Origin: Oegoconia quadripuncta
Taxonomy: Eukaryota; Arthropoda; Insecta; Lepidoptera; Autostichidae
Direction of reading: 5' to 3'
DNA: 64,000 nt
Assembly: GCA_949316235.1 (NCBI GenBank)
Contig: OX438755.1
Span: 19,863,151-19,927,150, forward strand
Part shown: piece after piece, positions 45,101 through 54,424 of the stretch
How the letters are laid out: each line of letters begins with the position of its first letter
Numbering within the stretch: position 1 is the stretch's first letter
Made by a program: the position numbers and the translations under genes
The notes under the pieces: generated by a model
What the model was told of the DNA's origin: nothing
Seen by the model: only the letters and a program-made list of their open reading frames with translations
The model's database searches: none

Positions 45101-48100
45101 AATAAAGATAAACTTGCAGTTACTTTAGTAACTTATTAGTAATCTGTGCTTGCAGGTCACATAAGTCGCCTCCACAAAGTCAGTAATTTATTCAAAGGGT
45201 TATGTATACGCTTTTTCAATAAAGTTCCTGTTGATATACAAAATCTTCCTTTCAATAAATTTAAAGATACTATAAAACAGAAACTTATTAAGAAAGCATA
45301 TTATAAAATATCAGATTATTTAGATGATAAACAATCATGGACATAACCAGCCCGTTCGCATAACCAGGCTATTTCACAATTAATAATGAAATATTATAAC
45401 ATAAAATGATAATTAATAATTTTGTAATATAAAAACCTTTTTTAAAAGAGCGACCTCTCGAGTTTCTTGCTTGTTCTTCTCAGGGGAAAATTGCCTTTGG
45501 AACAAGCAGTAGCTTTAAAAATGTAAAATCTAACTATTTTAAGTGTACCCTGTGTACCTACAAAATAAACATTTTTTGATTTTGATTTTGACTGTTAAAG
45601 CAGTAAGGGATGTTTTTTTTATCAGTTATAAAAGCATGTTGTCTTAAGTGGTAATACGTACCTATTCCATCTTCCGCTACAATTTTTTAAATTAATTATT
45701 GATGAGTGCCAATATAGATGCTCGGCACCTTCAACAAATACTCCTTATCCTACTACAAAACATCCTCGTCGAAATATAAAAAAAAAAACAAGTAGCACAG
45801 TACTTACCTACAAAGAGATGACTTTGTTTTCCACCCAACCAAACTAAAAAGTTTAACTGTCATAATGTCTCTCCGTCAATATAACAACCCGGCAAAAAGT
45901 GAGATCTGTCTATAGCGAACATGGTGACATAAGGGCGAAATAAATTGTATAAAATAAACATAAATCCCCCGGAAAATCTTTATTACCCTGGCCAGATGTC
46001 AAAATTTGCTGTAACCCTACAATGAGCCAAAATTTTGTTCTCTGGAATCGTAATATATGGAATTATCTACAAATTGAATTGATTGCGGTACGTTACTTGA
46101 TAGTGTTATTATATTGTAGGATACCTATATACCCTGGCGAAATCTTCAGTATTAATACATGGAAAAGGAATGAGAATTGGAGTCATCATAACATAATTTC
46201 CGCCTGGACGTAGGTGCGCTGGATTATTGGATACCTGTCGTATGTTATCATTTCATAAGGTTTGTTCTACTTAGCGTTCAAAAACACGATTACCAAAAAT
46301 TGTTCTAAGCCAAAAACAAACTAAATCTTAGTTCAGTAAAAATTAACTGGAATTTTGGTTTTTTTAAAAACCTGGAAATGGGTACCTAACTTGATACCAT
46401 AGACGTGGTACATCTATACTCTTAGGTAACAGCGAAGATCGATTATTTAGTCACCTATATGTGCAACGTAACGCTACTTACCTAGTTCTTGTTGTCTTCG
46501 AAACGGCTTACCCGATTTTCATCAAACATGGCTAAGAACCTGTCCCCTCGTTTAGTCTTTAATATAAAAATGCTTAAATCGGACCAAGCATTATTGAGAT
46601 ACGTCCGTACAAAGGCTGGACAGACACACATACACAGACACAACCACGCAGACACACAATCACACAGACACACAATCACACAGACACACAATCACACAGA
46701 CACACAATCACACAGACACACAATCACACAGACACACAATCACACAGTCACACAAAACCACACACACAACGCCGTCAAACACATGTCATTGGACAGTTTG
46801 AGGTAGGCATTCTCATTGGTCCCAAAGAATGTATTGAATATTTAAACGATGAATATTCGGACTAGTTACCTAATAGCGTAGATGTGATATACATGAATGA
46901 ATACGCGCAATTGATACACGAATAGAAGCACCATCTTGCCAAGCGTCATAACGATCATTCATCATCCTAGCACAAGAATACCTAGGTGATCCTTAGTCCA
47001 CCACTCGACATAGGCTCATGCAGTACAAAGAACTGAGGTCTAATACGGATGTATCAACTTTGGTACTCACGTTAAAGGGTGGAGGACAATAAATTATTTG
47101 ATATCATAACCTGAGGATCATCTGCCGATCACGGAACTCTTCAACGAGTATGATATGCGGTATTATAATACGTTTTTATGGTCAAGCTGCAGCCAATATC
47201 ACAATACTTCGACGGTCAAAGGTAGAGATATGTCGTGTTTAGTCTCGATTGCACGATGTTGACAACTTCATAGTTTTAACGCATTTTATATATATAAAAA
47301 AAATATGATTATGCTGCTGTTTCCAGTTAACGGAATGGGCGAAGTGTGGAGAGAGCATTATATCGATAGTACCGACGGCGCTCTGGGCGATGGGCGCCGC
47401 GGTGCTGGCGCAGCGGATGCTGGCGGCGCTGTTCAGGCGGTTCCTCTTCAGGCGGGTCCCGCTGTGGGAGGTGATGCTACAGGTAGAAGCGACATTGACA
47501 GTATAGAGCATTATATCAATATTACCACCACCGCTGTTCGGATGGTTCCTCTTCAGAATAGTCCCGCTGTGGAAGGTGATGCTACAGGTATGAATGAGTA
47601 TGACATCATACAGCATTATATCAATAGACCTGATGGCGCTGTTCATACGGTTTCTCTTCCGCGGGTGCCGCTGTGGGAGGTGATGCAACAGGTAGAAGCT
47701 ACATTGACAGTATAGAGCATTATATCAATATTACCACCACCGCTGTTCGGATGGTTCCTCTTCAGAATAGTCCCGCTGTGGAAGGTGATGCTACAGGTAT
47801 GAATGAGTATGACATCATACAGCATTATATCAATAGCCCTGATGACGCTGTTCATACAGTTCCTCTTCAGGCGGGTCCCGCTGTGGGAGGTGATGCAACA
47901 GGTAGAAGCTACATTGACAGTATAGAGCATTATATCACTATTACCACCACCGCGGTTTAGATGGTTCCTCTTCAGAATAGTCCCGTTGTGGAATGTGATG
48001 CTACAGGTATGAATGACTATGACATCAGACAGCATTATAGCAATAGACCTGATGGCGCTGTTCATACGGTTCCTCTTCAGGAGGGTCCCACTGTAGGTGG

Positions 48101-50585
48101 AACTACAGGTACGAGTGGTAATGATAAAAAGCATTACTACAGTGTTTTTAACACAACATTCTACACAAATCTAATTCCACACTTAGCAACTAGGTTGTAT
48201 TATGGATAGGTATCAACCGTTGATACTACATTGAAGACAATGAGCCGGACGTTCTTAGAATCATTAATCAATCAAATATCTCGTACTCAAATAAACCGAA
48301 AGACTACTGTAATTCTAAAGTCTTTAAACTCTGCTGATTAGCAAGACACGCCGGCCATTTTTAAATGTCCTTTTAACGTTCATCTGTAGGTATCCTGCAG
48401 ATATTTATTAGTCATTACTTTCCTCTTCCAGCATCTGCTGTTCATATGGATGGTGATATACAGCCTTCACTTCTGGGTGGTGTTCGTCAGGCTCATCAAA
48501 ATCATCGTCGAATTCTGTTATGATGATGTAAGTAGTAACCAACGGCGTGTCTGGTCAGTCTGATACCTAACACACTCAATACGTTAAAGGCTTGGTTAAT
48601 ATTTTTATGGTAAGCAACAATAATGTAAAACCATAAAATATAAAATTTATTATTGTTATATCAAAGCCCGTCCAGGCAGGCTGGTACTCAAGTATGTGTG
48701 GTAGCAAGTGTCCAAGGCACACGTCCCTAGTAATCTCACTATATCGACAGTCTATTCAAACCCACTGTTGGACGTAATTTCACGGAAACACTTGGTATTT
48801 GTTGTTGCTGGTCTCATTAGAACCCTGTACAACTGCGATCTTGTCGATCTATTCTGATGCAATAACGATGATGAGTGGATATTACGTTTATGCATCAGCC
48901 AGCCATATTCACCACACTAGATTTACATATGTTTCTCTTGTAAAGACACAGAATCTGCGTCTTCCTATTTCGCATGTTGATCATGTGTTTGTTCAGACAG
49001 TAGTGCCCCGTGAATGCCCTTGCAAGGATGAGAAAATTGCACGAGAGCATCTGCCCTAATTTACAGGTGGTACTGATCAAATTCAAGTCATCATCATATT
49101 AGCCACAGAGCGTCTACTGCTGAACATAGGCCTCCTCCATAGATTTCCAGAGTGATCGGGCGAAAGCTACCTGCATCCAGCGATTTTCCGCTACCTTTAT
49201 CAGGTCGTCTGTTCACGTGATCTCCGCTTGAGAATTTTAATGCCCCACCGGCTATCACTTCGTCGAGCAATGTGACAGTACAGTAGCACTCCTAAATACA
49301 TGAAAGGAAATTTGCATTGGGTCGTGAAATCGTTCAAAAATGTTACTATAAATCAGTATTTTCTAGTCAGATACAAAATCACCCCATCGCACTTATGGTG
49401 GATTTAACATTCCACCTCCAATGGGGAGGTAAGACTGGTGATGTAGGCGTTTTTATGATCCAGTCAATACACGTTTGCACATGATAATATGCCCGAAAAT
49501 GACGCGCATTCAAGCTGGTCTGGAGGATCCCTTGACATCGGAATCTATTCCTTATCAGTTCGCATTATAAACGAACGGCTTAGTGAAGAAGAAGAGTGTG
49601 AATATTCAAATGTTGGTATAATATAATAGACGTTACCCTTGTCAGGAGAGAAGCTTGTCATCTGAAGACATAGAAGGCAGGAAGGTTATGCAGCAATGGG
49701 TGATCTGGATGTGCGGAGCAGCGCCGCTGGCGTACTACGTGCAGACCAGACCGAGGCCCGAAAGTCCGCCACTAATGATATGGTAATGTTCTATTCTCGC
49801 TATCTTTACCGTTGTCCTCTTGACGGATACGGGGCCAGTCTACTTCGTGGACAACAATCAAGGCGAATTTGACAACAACGGGAATTCACCAAAACCTAGC
49901 ACCTCCAGCAGAGGCCCCCACGATTATGTAGCAGCCCACCTACAAGTACCGTGGTAAGGCGTCGGCCTCAGAAGTAGCTCACCTGGTGAAAATCGAGGTT
50001 CACTACCGCTCATGAGACCATGTAACCTCCCAAAAACAGACTCGACCTCAAATACAAAATACATGCGCCGCCCGATAGCAAGCCAGTAATTTCACTGGCT
50101 CTCTTCCTCTTCATGAATACTGGAACACAGCATTGCGGGCAGAGATGTTTGGCGTAGATTAGTTGCTGGTTTTAGACCTCTTTGTGTCCCCTACCTGCTG
50201 GAGCCTATTCATCGACTCAGTCACTTTTTAATCCATAGTGCGATTGATTGTCGTGAAGAGTGTCTGCCGGAACAATACTTTAATTAAAACTCCAGTAGAA
50301 CTCGTAGCATTTGGTATACTAAATTGAAGCCAGGCCATAGAATGTCTCATAGAATATTTATTAATCATTACTCGCCATGGTCTCCCCAGGATAACAACAA
50401 GCCCATGGCAACGTCGCGAGATGGGTCCCTACGGGTACTACCTCAACAGACCTCTATCTTCCCTCCAGTCCTCCACAAACGTCTCCATCCGTCGGCAAGC
50501 CCTGGCCCTCCGGAGGGCGTTCAGCGACTCCAAGATAGTCATCAAGGAACCACCGAAGAAGAAACGGCATTCAAAGTCTGTGTAA
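32966..50585 (+). CDS. Unrecognised gene for an internally duplicated multi-pass membrane protein (about nine exons)
   Basis: I do not recognise the family. Exons in order: 32966-33151, 36031-36126, 37145-37350, 38140-38280 (tentative), 40518-40692 (tentative), 47327-47482, 48432-48527, 49646-49782 and 50390-50585 with TAA. All phases join. Exons 1-3 and 6-8 are related. Exon pair 1/6 shares W..C, PTA..A..AA and V.L.E..L. Exon pair 2/7 is 96 nt each, with M.....H.WV...R and a final Asp. Exon pair 3/8 both end in TG of a Trp codon after A.YV and P.L. Each block has about three hydrophobic helices, and the protein ends with a basic tail (PPKKKRHSKS). It could be two tandem genes instead, each with its own end. 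The start is not certain: an in-frame ATG at 32777 would extend exon 1 upstream, but that stretch reads like intron. No function is proposed. Confidence 0.55.
33153..33310 (+). pseudogene. Diverged tandem copy of the exon 1 tail with its own donor
   Basis: The segment repeats the end of the preceding exon, including YHE, the GD pair, V..LE..L and a GT donor at 33311, 159 bp after the first donor. It is open in frame with no stop. The copy lacks one codon and shares about 40 percent of residues in the aligned part. It has no clear acceptor of its own in the right phase, so it probably lies in the intron unless the downstream donor is used. Confidence 0.55.
33512..33822. mobile_element. hAT-like MITE
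   Basis: Ends TAGGGTTGCC and GGCAACCCTA. Flanks ACTATCAC (33504-33511) and ACTATCAT (33823-33830) form an 8 bp target duplication with one mismatch. Internal CCGTCCCGTAT repeats. Confidence 0.8.
34248..34562 (-). repeat. SINE-A, near full length
   Basis: T-run, GACCTCAATCACACCTGATG, body, head complement ending GAGCCACGGAGGCGGTT. Confidence 0.9.
34862..35240 (+). repeat. Retroelement D tail interrupted by SINE-A-like sequence
   Basis: CATTCGCACTAAG..GTTCGACT and GCCATCAGTCTTTCTC are D; 34955-35085 contains a degenerate SINE-A end with an A-run; D resumes at CTGGGATCTTCAAGAGCAG. Confidence 0.6.
35396..35692 (+). repeat. SINE-A, head with internal deletion
   Basis: CCGCCTCCGTAGCTCAATG then a jump from GGGTTTACA to GTACATGTTTAAGTACTC (B box lost), full body and A-run. 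Confidence 0.87.
36031..36126 (+). CDS. Unknown gene, block 1 exon 2
   Basis: Acceptor CTTTTGCAG, donor GTGAGT, exactly 32 codons, phase 0. It encodes one long hydrophobic helix, MVLGMLALMIHLWVCSMRFF, followed by YYLDTLIRD. It has the same length and phase as 48432-48527. Confidence 0.65.
36184..37021. mobile_element. Foldback element with a 42 bp minisatellite in one arm
   Basis: Ends AACTGAGATG and CATCTCAGTT. Inverted arms include GGTGGTGGGATTTTTATACC / GGTATAAAAATCCCACCACC and CTTGTACCTACGT(T/C)ATGG. The right arm carries the tandem array, the left arm only one unit. Confidence 0.87.
36794..37005. repeat. 42 bp minisatellite, five copies
   Basis: Unit contains ATGACAAAACAAGGTTTTAT and CATCCAGGTACCGCCATCCT. 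Units are multiples of three, so frames stay open on both strands. Confidence 0.92.
37145..37350 (+). CDS. Unknown gene, block 1 exon 3
   Basis: Acceptor GTTTCCAG, donor GTTAGT; 68 codons plus TG. It has a polar first half (GSQSEMVALGPLTRFLRQQQ), a hydrophobic segment HITVCWFLSLCYADYV, then MPYLEQ and the split Trp codon. An earlier GTGAGG at 37308 could serve as an alternative donor in phase 0. The exon starts about 120 bp after a foldback element. Confidence 0.6.
37670..37770 (+). repeat. SINE-B head fragment
   Basis: GACGACCTGTTTGGTGGAGT and B box GGTCGCGGGTTCGAATCCCG, then truncated. Confidence 0.8.
38140..38280 (+). CDS. Unknown gene, tentative exon 4
   Basis: Acceptor GGGGTCAG, donor GTATGA. 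In the frame set by the preceding TG it reads QQELHERASQGVSRTMQRVN and stays open, ending with AC. This frame also fits the next exon. A second open frame (SSELYINGCVASAAHNTL) has good codon usage but does not match the phases. A MITE starts about 30 bp after the donor. Confidence 0.4.
38314..38692. mobile_element. MITE L, copy 1
   Basis: Ends GGGTCTTACCTATGAAATTG and the inverse GCCAATTTCATAGGCAAGGA; about 90 percent like 42544-42964. Confidence 0.8.
39034..39201 (+). pseudogene. Non-LTR reverse transcriptase, C-terminal 55 residues
   Basis: The frame reads RRRRGRPRKRWRDDL, EEWWETAKDRNEWKSLGEAF and AQQWDTIG, then stop: the classic end of a non-LTR polyprotein. The rest is absent. Confidence 0.85.
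39202..39765. other. AT-rich intron sequence, nothing recognised
   Basis: Lies in the predicted intron between tentative exons 4 and 5 of the unknown gene. Confidence 0.45.
39767..39893. repeat. Small palindromic MITE-like element
   Basis: TTACGTAACTTCATCGGTAT near 39768 and the inverse CGATAACGATGAAATTATGT near 39872 bracket about 80 bp. No clear target duplication. Confidence 0.6.
39895..40040 (+). repeat. SINE-C fragment, degenerate
   Basis: GGATTCGAATCCAGCTGGGG, GTGTGATGAATACGAACATT, CCCGAGTCACGGGTGTTTAT. Confidence 0.6.
40215..40432 (-). repeat. SINE-A, strongly degenerate
   Basis: CCAAAATCCCCGACTTATTT, GGAACACAACAATGTTATCA, AGATGGTGGTCGG and CATGTACCCCGC follow the SINE-A order with many changes; an old copy. 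Confidence 0.55.
40518..40692 (+). CDS. Unknown gene, tentative exon 5
   Basis: Donor GTGAGT at 40693. Two in-frame acceptors are possible, before 40518 (CCCAG) and before 40530 (GTCAG), which would give a four-codon difference; both polypyrimidine tracts are poor. The better acceptor at 40468 leads into a stop in this frame. The chosen frame reads SKISWRCEGG, then a charged helix TERERGKELCVRLVSQ and ADAIEKLRTYIT, ending in phase 0, ready for exon 6. Confidence 0.4.
41342..42030 (+). repeat. Repeat G with an internal 64 bp GC-rich minisatellite
   Basis: G left part CTAGCTTTCCGCCTGCGG to TTTATCG (41342-41425), the array, then G right part ATATACCAAACTTCAGCC to ATATTAGTTAGA (41970-42030). Confidence 0.85.
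41440..41805. repeat. 64 bp minisatellite, five to six copies
   Basis: GGCTCGGGCGCACTGC recurs at 41451, 41515, 41579, 41643 and 41707, 64 bp apart, with a variant near 41772. About 75 percent G+C in an AT-rich region. 64 is not a multiple of three and the unit has few stop triplets, so long frames appear on both strands by chance. Confidence 0.95.
42128..42366 (-). repeat. SINE-A, head missing
   Basis: T-run, GACCTCAATCATACCTGATG, body to GCCCTACCACCAACCA. It lies between two copies of a repeat G tail (41995-42110 and 42370-42535). Confidence 0.88.
42544..42964. mobile_element. MITE L, copy 2 (complete)
   Basis: Ends GGGTCTTTACCTATGAAATT and AATTTCATAGGTAAGGACC form inverted repeats of about 22 bp; no coding capacity. 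Confidence 0.85.
43205..43500 (+). repeat. SINE-B, full length
   Basis: GACGACCTGTTTGGTGTAGT, B box GGTTGCGGGTTCGAATCCCG, AACCATCTGGTATCC, AGATGGCGCTGTGCG, (TTTA)n. Confidence 0.9.
43532..43953. mobile_element. hAT-like non-autonomous element
   Basis: Ends CAGTGACGGATTAA and TTAATCCGTCACTG. Flanks CTTATACC and GTTATACC are an 8 bp target duplication with one mismatch. About 420 bp, no transposase frame. Confidence 0.87.
44158..44324 (-). repeat. SINE-A head and partial body
   Basis: GGCGGCAGATTTAGATAAG to GCTGGGGATCGAACCCGCG and ATTGAGCCATAGAGGCGGTT. Confidence 0.88.
44325..44590 (+). pseudogene. Non-LTR reverse transcriptase C-terminal tail, frameshifted
   Basis: GTGGACCGTCAAATTGGTAA, GATCGTTGGTAGAGGTC and GTCCAGCAGTGGACGTCTTT match the RWTDDLVK / W.SLGEAYVQQWTS type ending in shifting frames. 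Confidence 0.6.
44935..45597 (+). pseudogene. Non-LTR retrotransposon F, longest 3' end
   Basis: Two consecutive frames encode YNTRNKDKLAV-type sequence (44957-45139) and [20 protein letters not shown] to DYLDDKQSW (45146-45346), a typical reverse-transcriptase C-terminus. A stop and frame change separate them. The 3' UTR ends at AAATAAACATTTTTTGA. Confidence 0.78.
45600..46600. other. AT-rich intron sequence, nothing recognised
   Basis: No exon or clear repeat apart from short runs. Within the predicted intron before block 2. Confidence 0.45.
46650..46762. repeat. 16 bp tandem repeat
   Basis: CAATCACACAGACACA repeats about seven times; the flanking CA-rich sequence is degenerate. Confidence 0.93.
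47327..47482 (+). CDS. Unknown gene, block 2 exon 1
   Basis: Acceptor GTTTCCAG, donor GTAGAA, exactly 52 codons in phase 0. It starts LTEWAKCGES, then a hydrophobic segment IISIVPTALWAMGAAVLAQ and an Arg/Phe-rich stretch FRRFLFRRVPLWE. Markedly GC-rich. Its 3' end and donor are the source of the tandem array that follows. Confidence 0.65.
47483..48130 (+). repeat. 105 bp tandem array made from the exon 3' end and its splice donor
   Basis: Units start with GCATTATATC at about 47508, 47613, 47717, 47822, 47927 and 48032, after the exon's own copy at 47355; a last partial unit starts near 48131. Two subtypes alternate (donor CAG/GTAGAAG and CAG/GTATGAA), giving a 210 bp higher-order unit. Several copies keep the exon reading frame (for example LFRIVPLWKVMLQ) up to a GT donor. 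One copy has a one-base deletion and the last has a stop. Confidence 0.85.
48432..48527 (+). CDS. Unknown gene, block 2 exon 2
   Basis: Acceptor CTCTTCCAG, donor GTAAGT, exactly 32 codons, phase 0. It encodes a long membrane helix LFIWMVIYSLHFWVVFVRLI followed by the acidic end CYDD. Same length, phase and key residues (H.WV...R, final Asp) as 36031-36126. Confidence 0.7.
49085..49265 (-). repeat. Non-LTR 3' tail fragment
   Basis: ATTAGCCACAGAGCGTCTAC, TGCTGAACATAGGCCTCCTC and GATTTTCCGCTACCTTTATC are the reverse of a reverse-transcriptase end; lies between exons 2 and 3 of block 2. Confidence 0.6.
49646..49782 (+). CDS. Unknown gene, block 2 exon 3
   Basis: Acceptor CTTGTCAG, donor GTAATG; 45 codons plus TG. 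A charged start ERSLSSEDIEGRK is followed by a hydrophobic segment QQWVIWMCGAAPLAYYV and a proline-rich linker RPRPESPPLMI. Confidence 0.65.
50390..50585 (+). CDS. Unknown gene, last exon
   Basis: Acceptor TCTCCCCAG; the first base completes Trp, then 64 codons and TAA. It reads MGPYGYYLNRPLSSLQSS, a helical segment RRQALALRRAFSDSK and the basic end PPKKKRHSKSV. Another open frame exists here but is not in phase with the preceding exon. No AATAAA is seen close downstream. Confidence 0.6.
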
Positions 50586-50794
50586 CTCGACTAAATAGAT
50601 TAAATATGTCTTTGTTTCATCTGCCGGATCTAAACATGAAGTTATAATATAGATGAGAATTTACTGCTCTTTATGTGTTTTACTTGATTCCGACTTCCTT
50701 GTAGTCCACTTCGGGCAACGGATTCACCACCACCTCTACAGGGCTGGTGAATACTGTCACTGCGCATTTTATTTTCCAGGGACTACTCATTCAT

Positions 50795-50960
50795 TATAAT
50801 AAGTATAAGTATTTATTTACAAAAAAAAATGTATTTACGTAGTATATCAACCATCTGGTATCCATAACACAAGCCTATAGTTGCTTACTGTGGAACTAGA
50901 TGGCGTTGTGTGTATGTCTAAGGATATTTATTTAATTATTTATTTATTTATTCTACTTTT
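50795..50960 (+). repeat. SINE-B, 3' half
   Basis: ATTATAATAAGTATAAGTAT, TATCAACCATCTGGTATCC, AGATGGCGTTGTGTG, (TTTA)n. Confidence 0.85.
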
Positions 50961-51069
50961 TTGTACAGACTCTACAAATTAAACTAAAATGCGTTAGTCG
51001 CGATACACACCACTCTACAATTCCCAATTATAACATTTCCAATTATAGTAGACAAATTACCTTACAATA

Positions 51070-51272
51070 CTTAGTACTCGGTTTGGTTGGTGGTAGGGCA
51101 TTTTAAATGTCCGCCTGGCTAGCTACCACCATCTTATCTAAATCAGCCGCCAAGCAGCAATGTTAATAGCATTTTTGTGTTCCAGTTGTCAGAGATAAGA
51201 CAGCCAGTCTCCCAAACGTGTTGGGGTTTCCGGGTCAGTACGCTTCCACCTTCGACCTCATGTTTACTTAAA
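51070..51272 (+). repeat. SINE-A, head missing
   Basis: AGTACTCGGTTTGGTTGGTG to CTTCGACCTCATGTTTACTT. A (GAAA)n run follows at 51369-51390. Confidence 0.85.
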
Positions 51273-52230
51273 TACAGTAGTGAATCATCATTTTGTAGTG
51301 AAAACGTGTGGCGATGAGATTCGAACCTATACACAACATACCACATCAACATACATTTTGATTTTTGAAAGAAAGAAAGAAAGAAAGAAAGTATTTATTT
51401 GGATTTCTGTTATAAAGATGCATACATACGTAAGTTTACAATACCTAAATCCAAAAAGGTCTCCACTCAGCATTTTTGACTCCATTATACAAGCATCAAG
51501 TGTACATATTCCTATATTATACCTAACCATGGTAATTTTTATTCCTCAGTAGTCCTCAGGACAATAATGTTATGGTGATCATGACTGTCTGTACTACTAT
51601 TTATTTTAATATCAAAATTCAATCACCCCCACTCAAAATATTCTGTTGCACCTGCAAGTATTCAATTTCTCAAATTGTGTAATTCTGCCTTTGTGATGAT
51701 TCCAAATTTTGCCTCTGGTCTCAAACTCAAGTTTACCTACTAACTGTCTTATTCATAAAAATTTATAAGCCTGTTTTAGTTAAAGTATGTTTTGTCTCTA
51801 TCGTTTATAAGGAAATGTCGTAATGAAAGAAAATAAAACATACTTATAAACAAACATGCTTATAAAGCGTTTGTAAATTTTTAAGAATAAGAGGGTTAGT
51901 CTATTAAAATATTTTAGCATCCCATTGGTTGGGACGTTGAGAATATTTCAATTTTCCACTTGCAAGCGTATCTCGTTCTTACAACCATCAGTTTGCAATT
52001 ATCCATCCCGCTTGAAGCATACCCCGACCTCCAAAAAATCAGATCTAATTTTCTTTGTGCATTCATCATCATCACTGTTAATTGAAAAAATATGTTCGTT
52101 AATTCTTTCTTTATTTACAACAATTATTTAGGAATAGTTACAATTCACAATATCATGTAAAACTCCAATAATCGCAATCGGATTTGTCACAAATGGACGC
52201 AAGTTAGGGATTTTTTCTAACGAGGACAAT

Positions 52231-52545
52231 GGTGTCGATTCGGATGTACAACGAACTAACTAAATTTAAAGCAGATACATCCTTTTCTAACACTATTAAC
52301 ATGAAAGGGACGACTATAAATTAAGGCCTGTCAAATTAAGTTAAGAGCTATCAAAACAAGTCGCTCCATAGTATTTTAATCGTGACGTCGCTAGGTGTAC
52401 ACCTAATATTGATAGTGCTTGTTTTGATCATTTTACTTAGTTTGACAGGACTTAATTATATGTCGTCCTTTTCATGTATTAGTGGTTAGAAAAGGATACA
52501 TATAATTTAAATTTAGTTAGTTCGTTGTACATCCGAATCGACACC
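52231..52545. mobile_element. Foldback MITE with about 130 bp arms
   Basis: GGTGTCGATTCGGATGTACA (52231) pairs with TGTACATCCGAATCGACACC (52526-52545). Arms 52231-52360 and 52418-52545 match with a few differences; the loop is only 57 bp. Confidence 0.88.
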
Positions 52546-52947
52546 AATAAAAATAATGTACAAGAAACATTCACTATGTAACGGTGTCGTTCTTTTGAGC
52601 TGACACTCATTGGTGAGTTTGGGTTATTGAAGTTCAAATTCGACTGACTGACTGATGAACTGACGGATCCTTTTTTTTTGGGACATTGATTTTCAGATTT
52701 CAACTTAGTCGAACCGTTATTTTAATCACTTTTTTTACATCTCAATAGTTAATTTTTTAGTTTTAAGGCCCTTTCGGTCCTCTGTACTACCTGTTTCATG
52801 CAATAAATAAGTTATCCGTGTTCTGTTTTGACCCTGGCCTGAGCTGTCCCGCGCCCCTTCTGTACATATACACTCTGTACATATAACTCGACCCAGCTGG
52901 GCATAGGTGGGCTGGGAAGGTCACAACTACACCAGACAAAGTACTAA

Positions 52948-53096
52948 GGCCCGTATTAGAGAATGTTACTCAAGCAGAGATCTCCGCTTGAGGTCAGTTA
53001 AAAAGGGACAGCTTTATGCAACTTGTATGACTGCAGCTCTTTTTAACTATGCTCAAGCGCAGATCTACGCTTAACCACATTCTGAAATACGGGCCT
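52948..53096. mobile_element. Harbinger-like palindromic MITE
   Basis: GGCCCGTATTAGAGAATG and CATTCTGAAATACGGGCC are inverted ends, with TAA on each side, the usual TWA target of PIF/Harbinger elements. Inner CTCAAGC..GAGATCTCCGCTTGAG motifs are also inverted. Confidence 0.75.
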
Positions 53097-53099
53097 AAT

Positions 53100-54420
53100 A
53101 TTACATATAAAATACCAATCCTATTTTTTTATAAATACGAAATTTACGAAAAAAAATATTCCAAATTTTGACAACAATTTTCACCGCTCGCAACTCTAAA
53201 GTTATTCCGAAAACCAAACAGATGTCACTGACCACATTCCTAAAACGCGCTATTAAGATTTTCCGTCGATAATACATAAGTGCTGGCTATGTATGCGGAA
53301 GTCATACTAACCTTGCGTAGGGTGTACCGTGATCACCAAGGCGGTTGCCCCGGGCTGGCACCAGCCATTGCACTACGGTTGGAGTGTGCCGGTGTGTGAC
53401 TATCTCTAATTGGGGTATGTCGTACGTATAATTTTTGATAGTTGGACTAGCGTTCTGCGCGGTCCTTCAAAAATGCTCTACATATTTAGGCCTCCAAGCA
53501 ACTTCGAATAACTTAGCATATTTTTCCTGCATGCTTAAATTGTGCGTGAACCCAGCATTATTTTATTATTATTGGATACGTAGTGCGATTATGTCGGCCG
53601 ACACAATAGATCACACACATACATAAATTACAACAGCATTTCGCACCCTTTCGAATGACCTATGAATTGAATGTAAGTTCTGTACCATCAAAGAAATAAT
53701 TTATCACTATTACGACTTTCATGCATTAATCTTTATCACCACGTTAGGCGATCGCAAGTTACTGGTCTATGCTGTTATGCTCATAACCGAACCGCATAAT
53801 TCCACATTCCTCAACTTCCATCTTCGCTCCTGGTGGGGAATTCATTATTATTCGTTTCCGCATTAAGGACTTGACAATATGTCCTCTATTGATACATGAT
53901 GGCCTATTATTGGACTTTCACGAGCTACAAAGGTCCAAATAGTTCTTCCCGAAATGACTCCTCAATTAGCTTACCTTCCCTGTCGGTGATTAGTTCCCAG
54001 TTCTCAATTTTCCACGTGTCAGTCAGTGAAACAGAAAAAAAATACCAAAATCAGGAATAAATCAAGATTGACGAAATATAAATAATCACATTCGCACACA
54101 CAGTTTCATCGCCCATTTGCGATCTACTCTTTACTCAAGTGTTATAGTAAATACGACACTGTGAACTATACTTGGGTGGCAGCATTATGATCTGTATTTA
54201 TACTCCAGACTCTCAAGTACTGTTATTGCTTGTTATCAATATGTGTAACCTTTGTGTAAGTAGGTATATAAAGATTATTGTATTATAACCTCTCAACTTA
54301 CCTCAGGGCATAAAGCTTGCACTTTGGTCCGGTCTGACCAATAGCCGCGGAAAGTTGTTCGTAATATTAATCTGCATGTTCCAATAATGAAGGATAGAAG
54401 ACTTCTCGGAGAAAATTAAA
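53100..54420. other. Intergenic sequence, nothing recognised
   Basis: No exon or clear repeat seen on either strand. Confidence 0.45.
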
Positions 54421-54424
54421 TTTC

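Noticed and set aside
46482..46806. Cysteine-rich or His/Thr-rich frames
   Set aside because: They come from a 16 bp CA-rich tandem repeat.
47239..48134. Minus- and plus-strand frames of 80-160 codons
   Set aside because: They reflect the 105 bp exon-tail array; only the exon at 47327-47482 fits splice phase.
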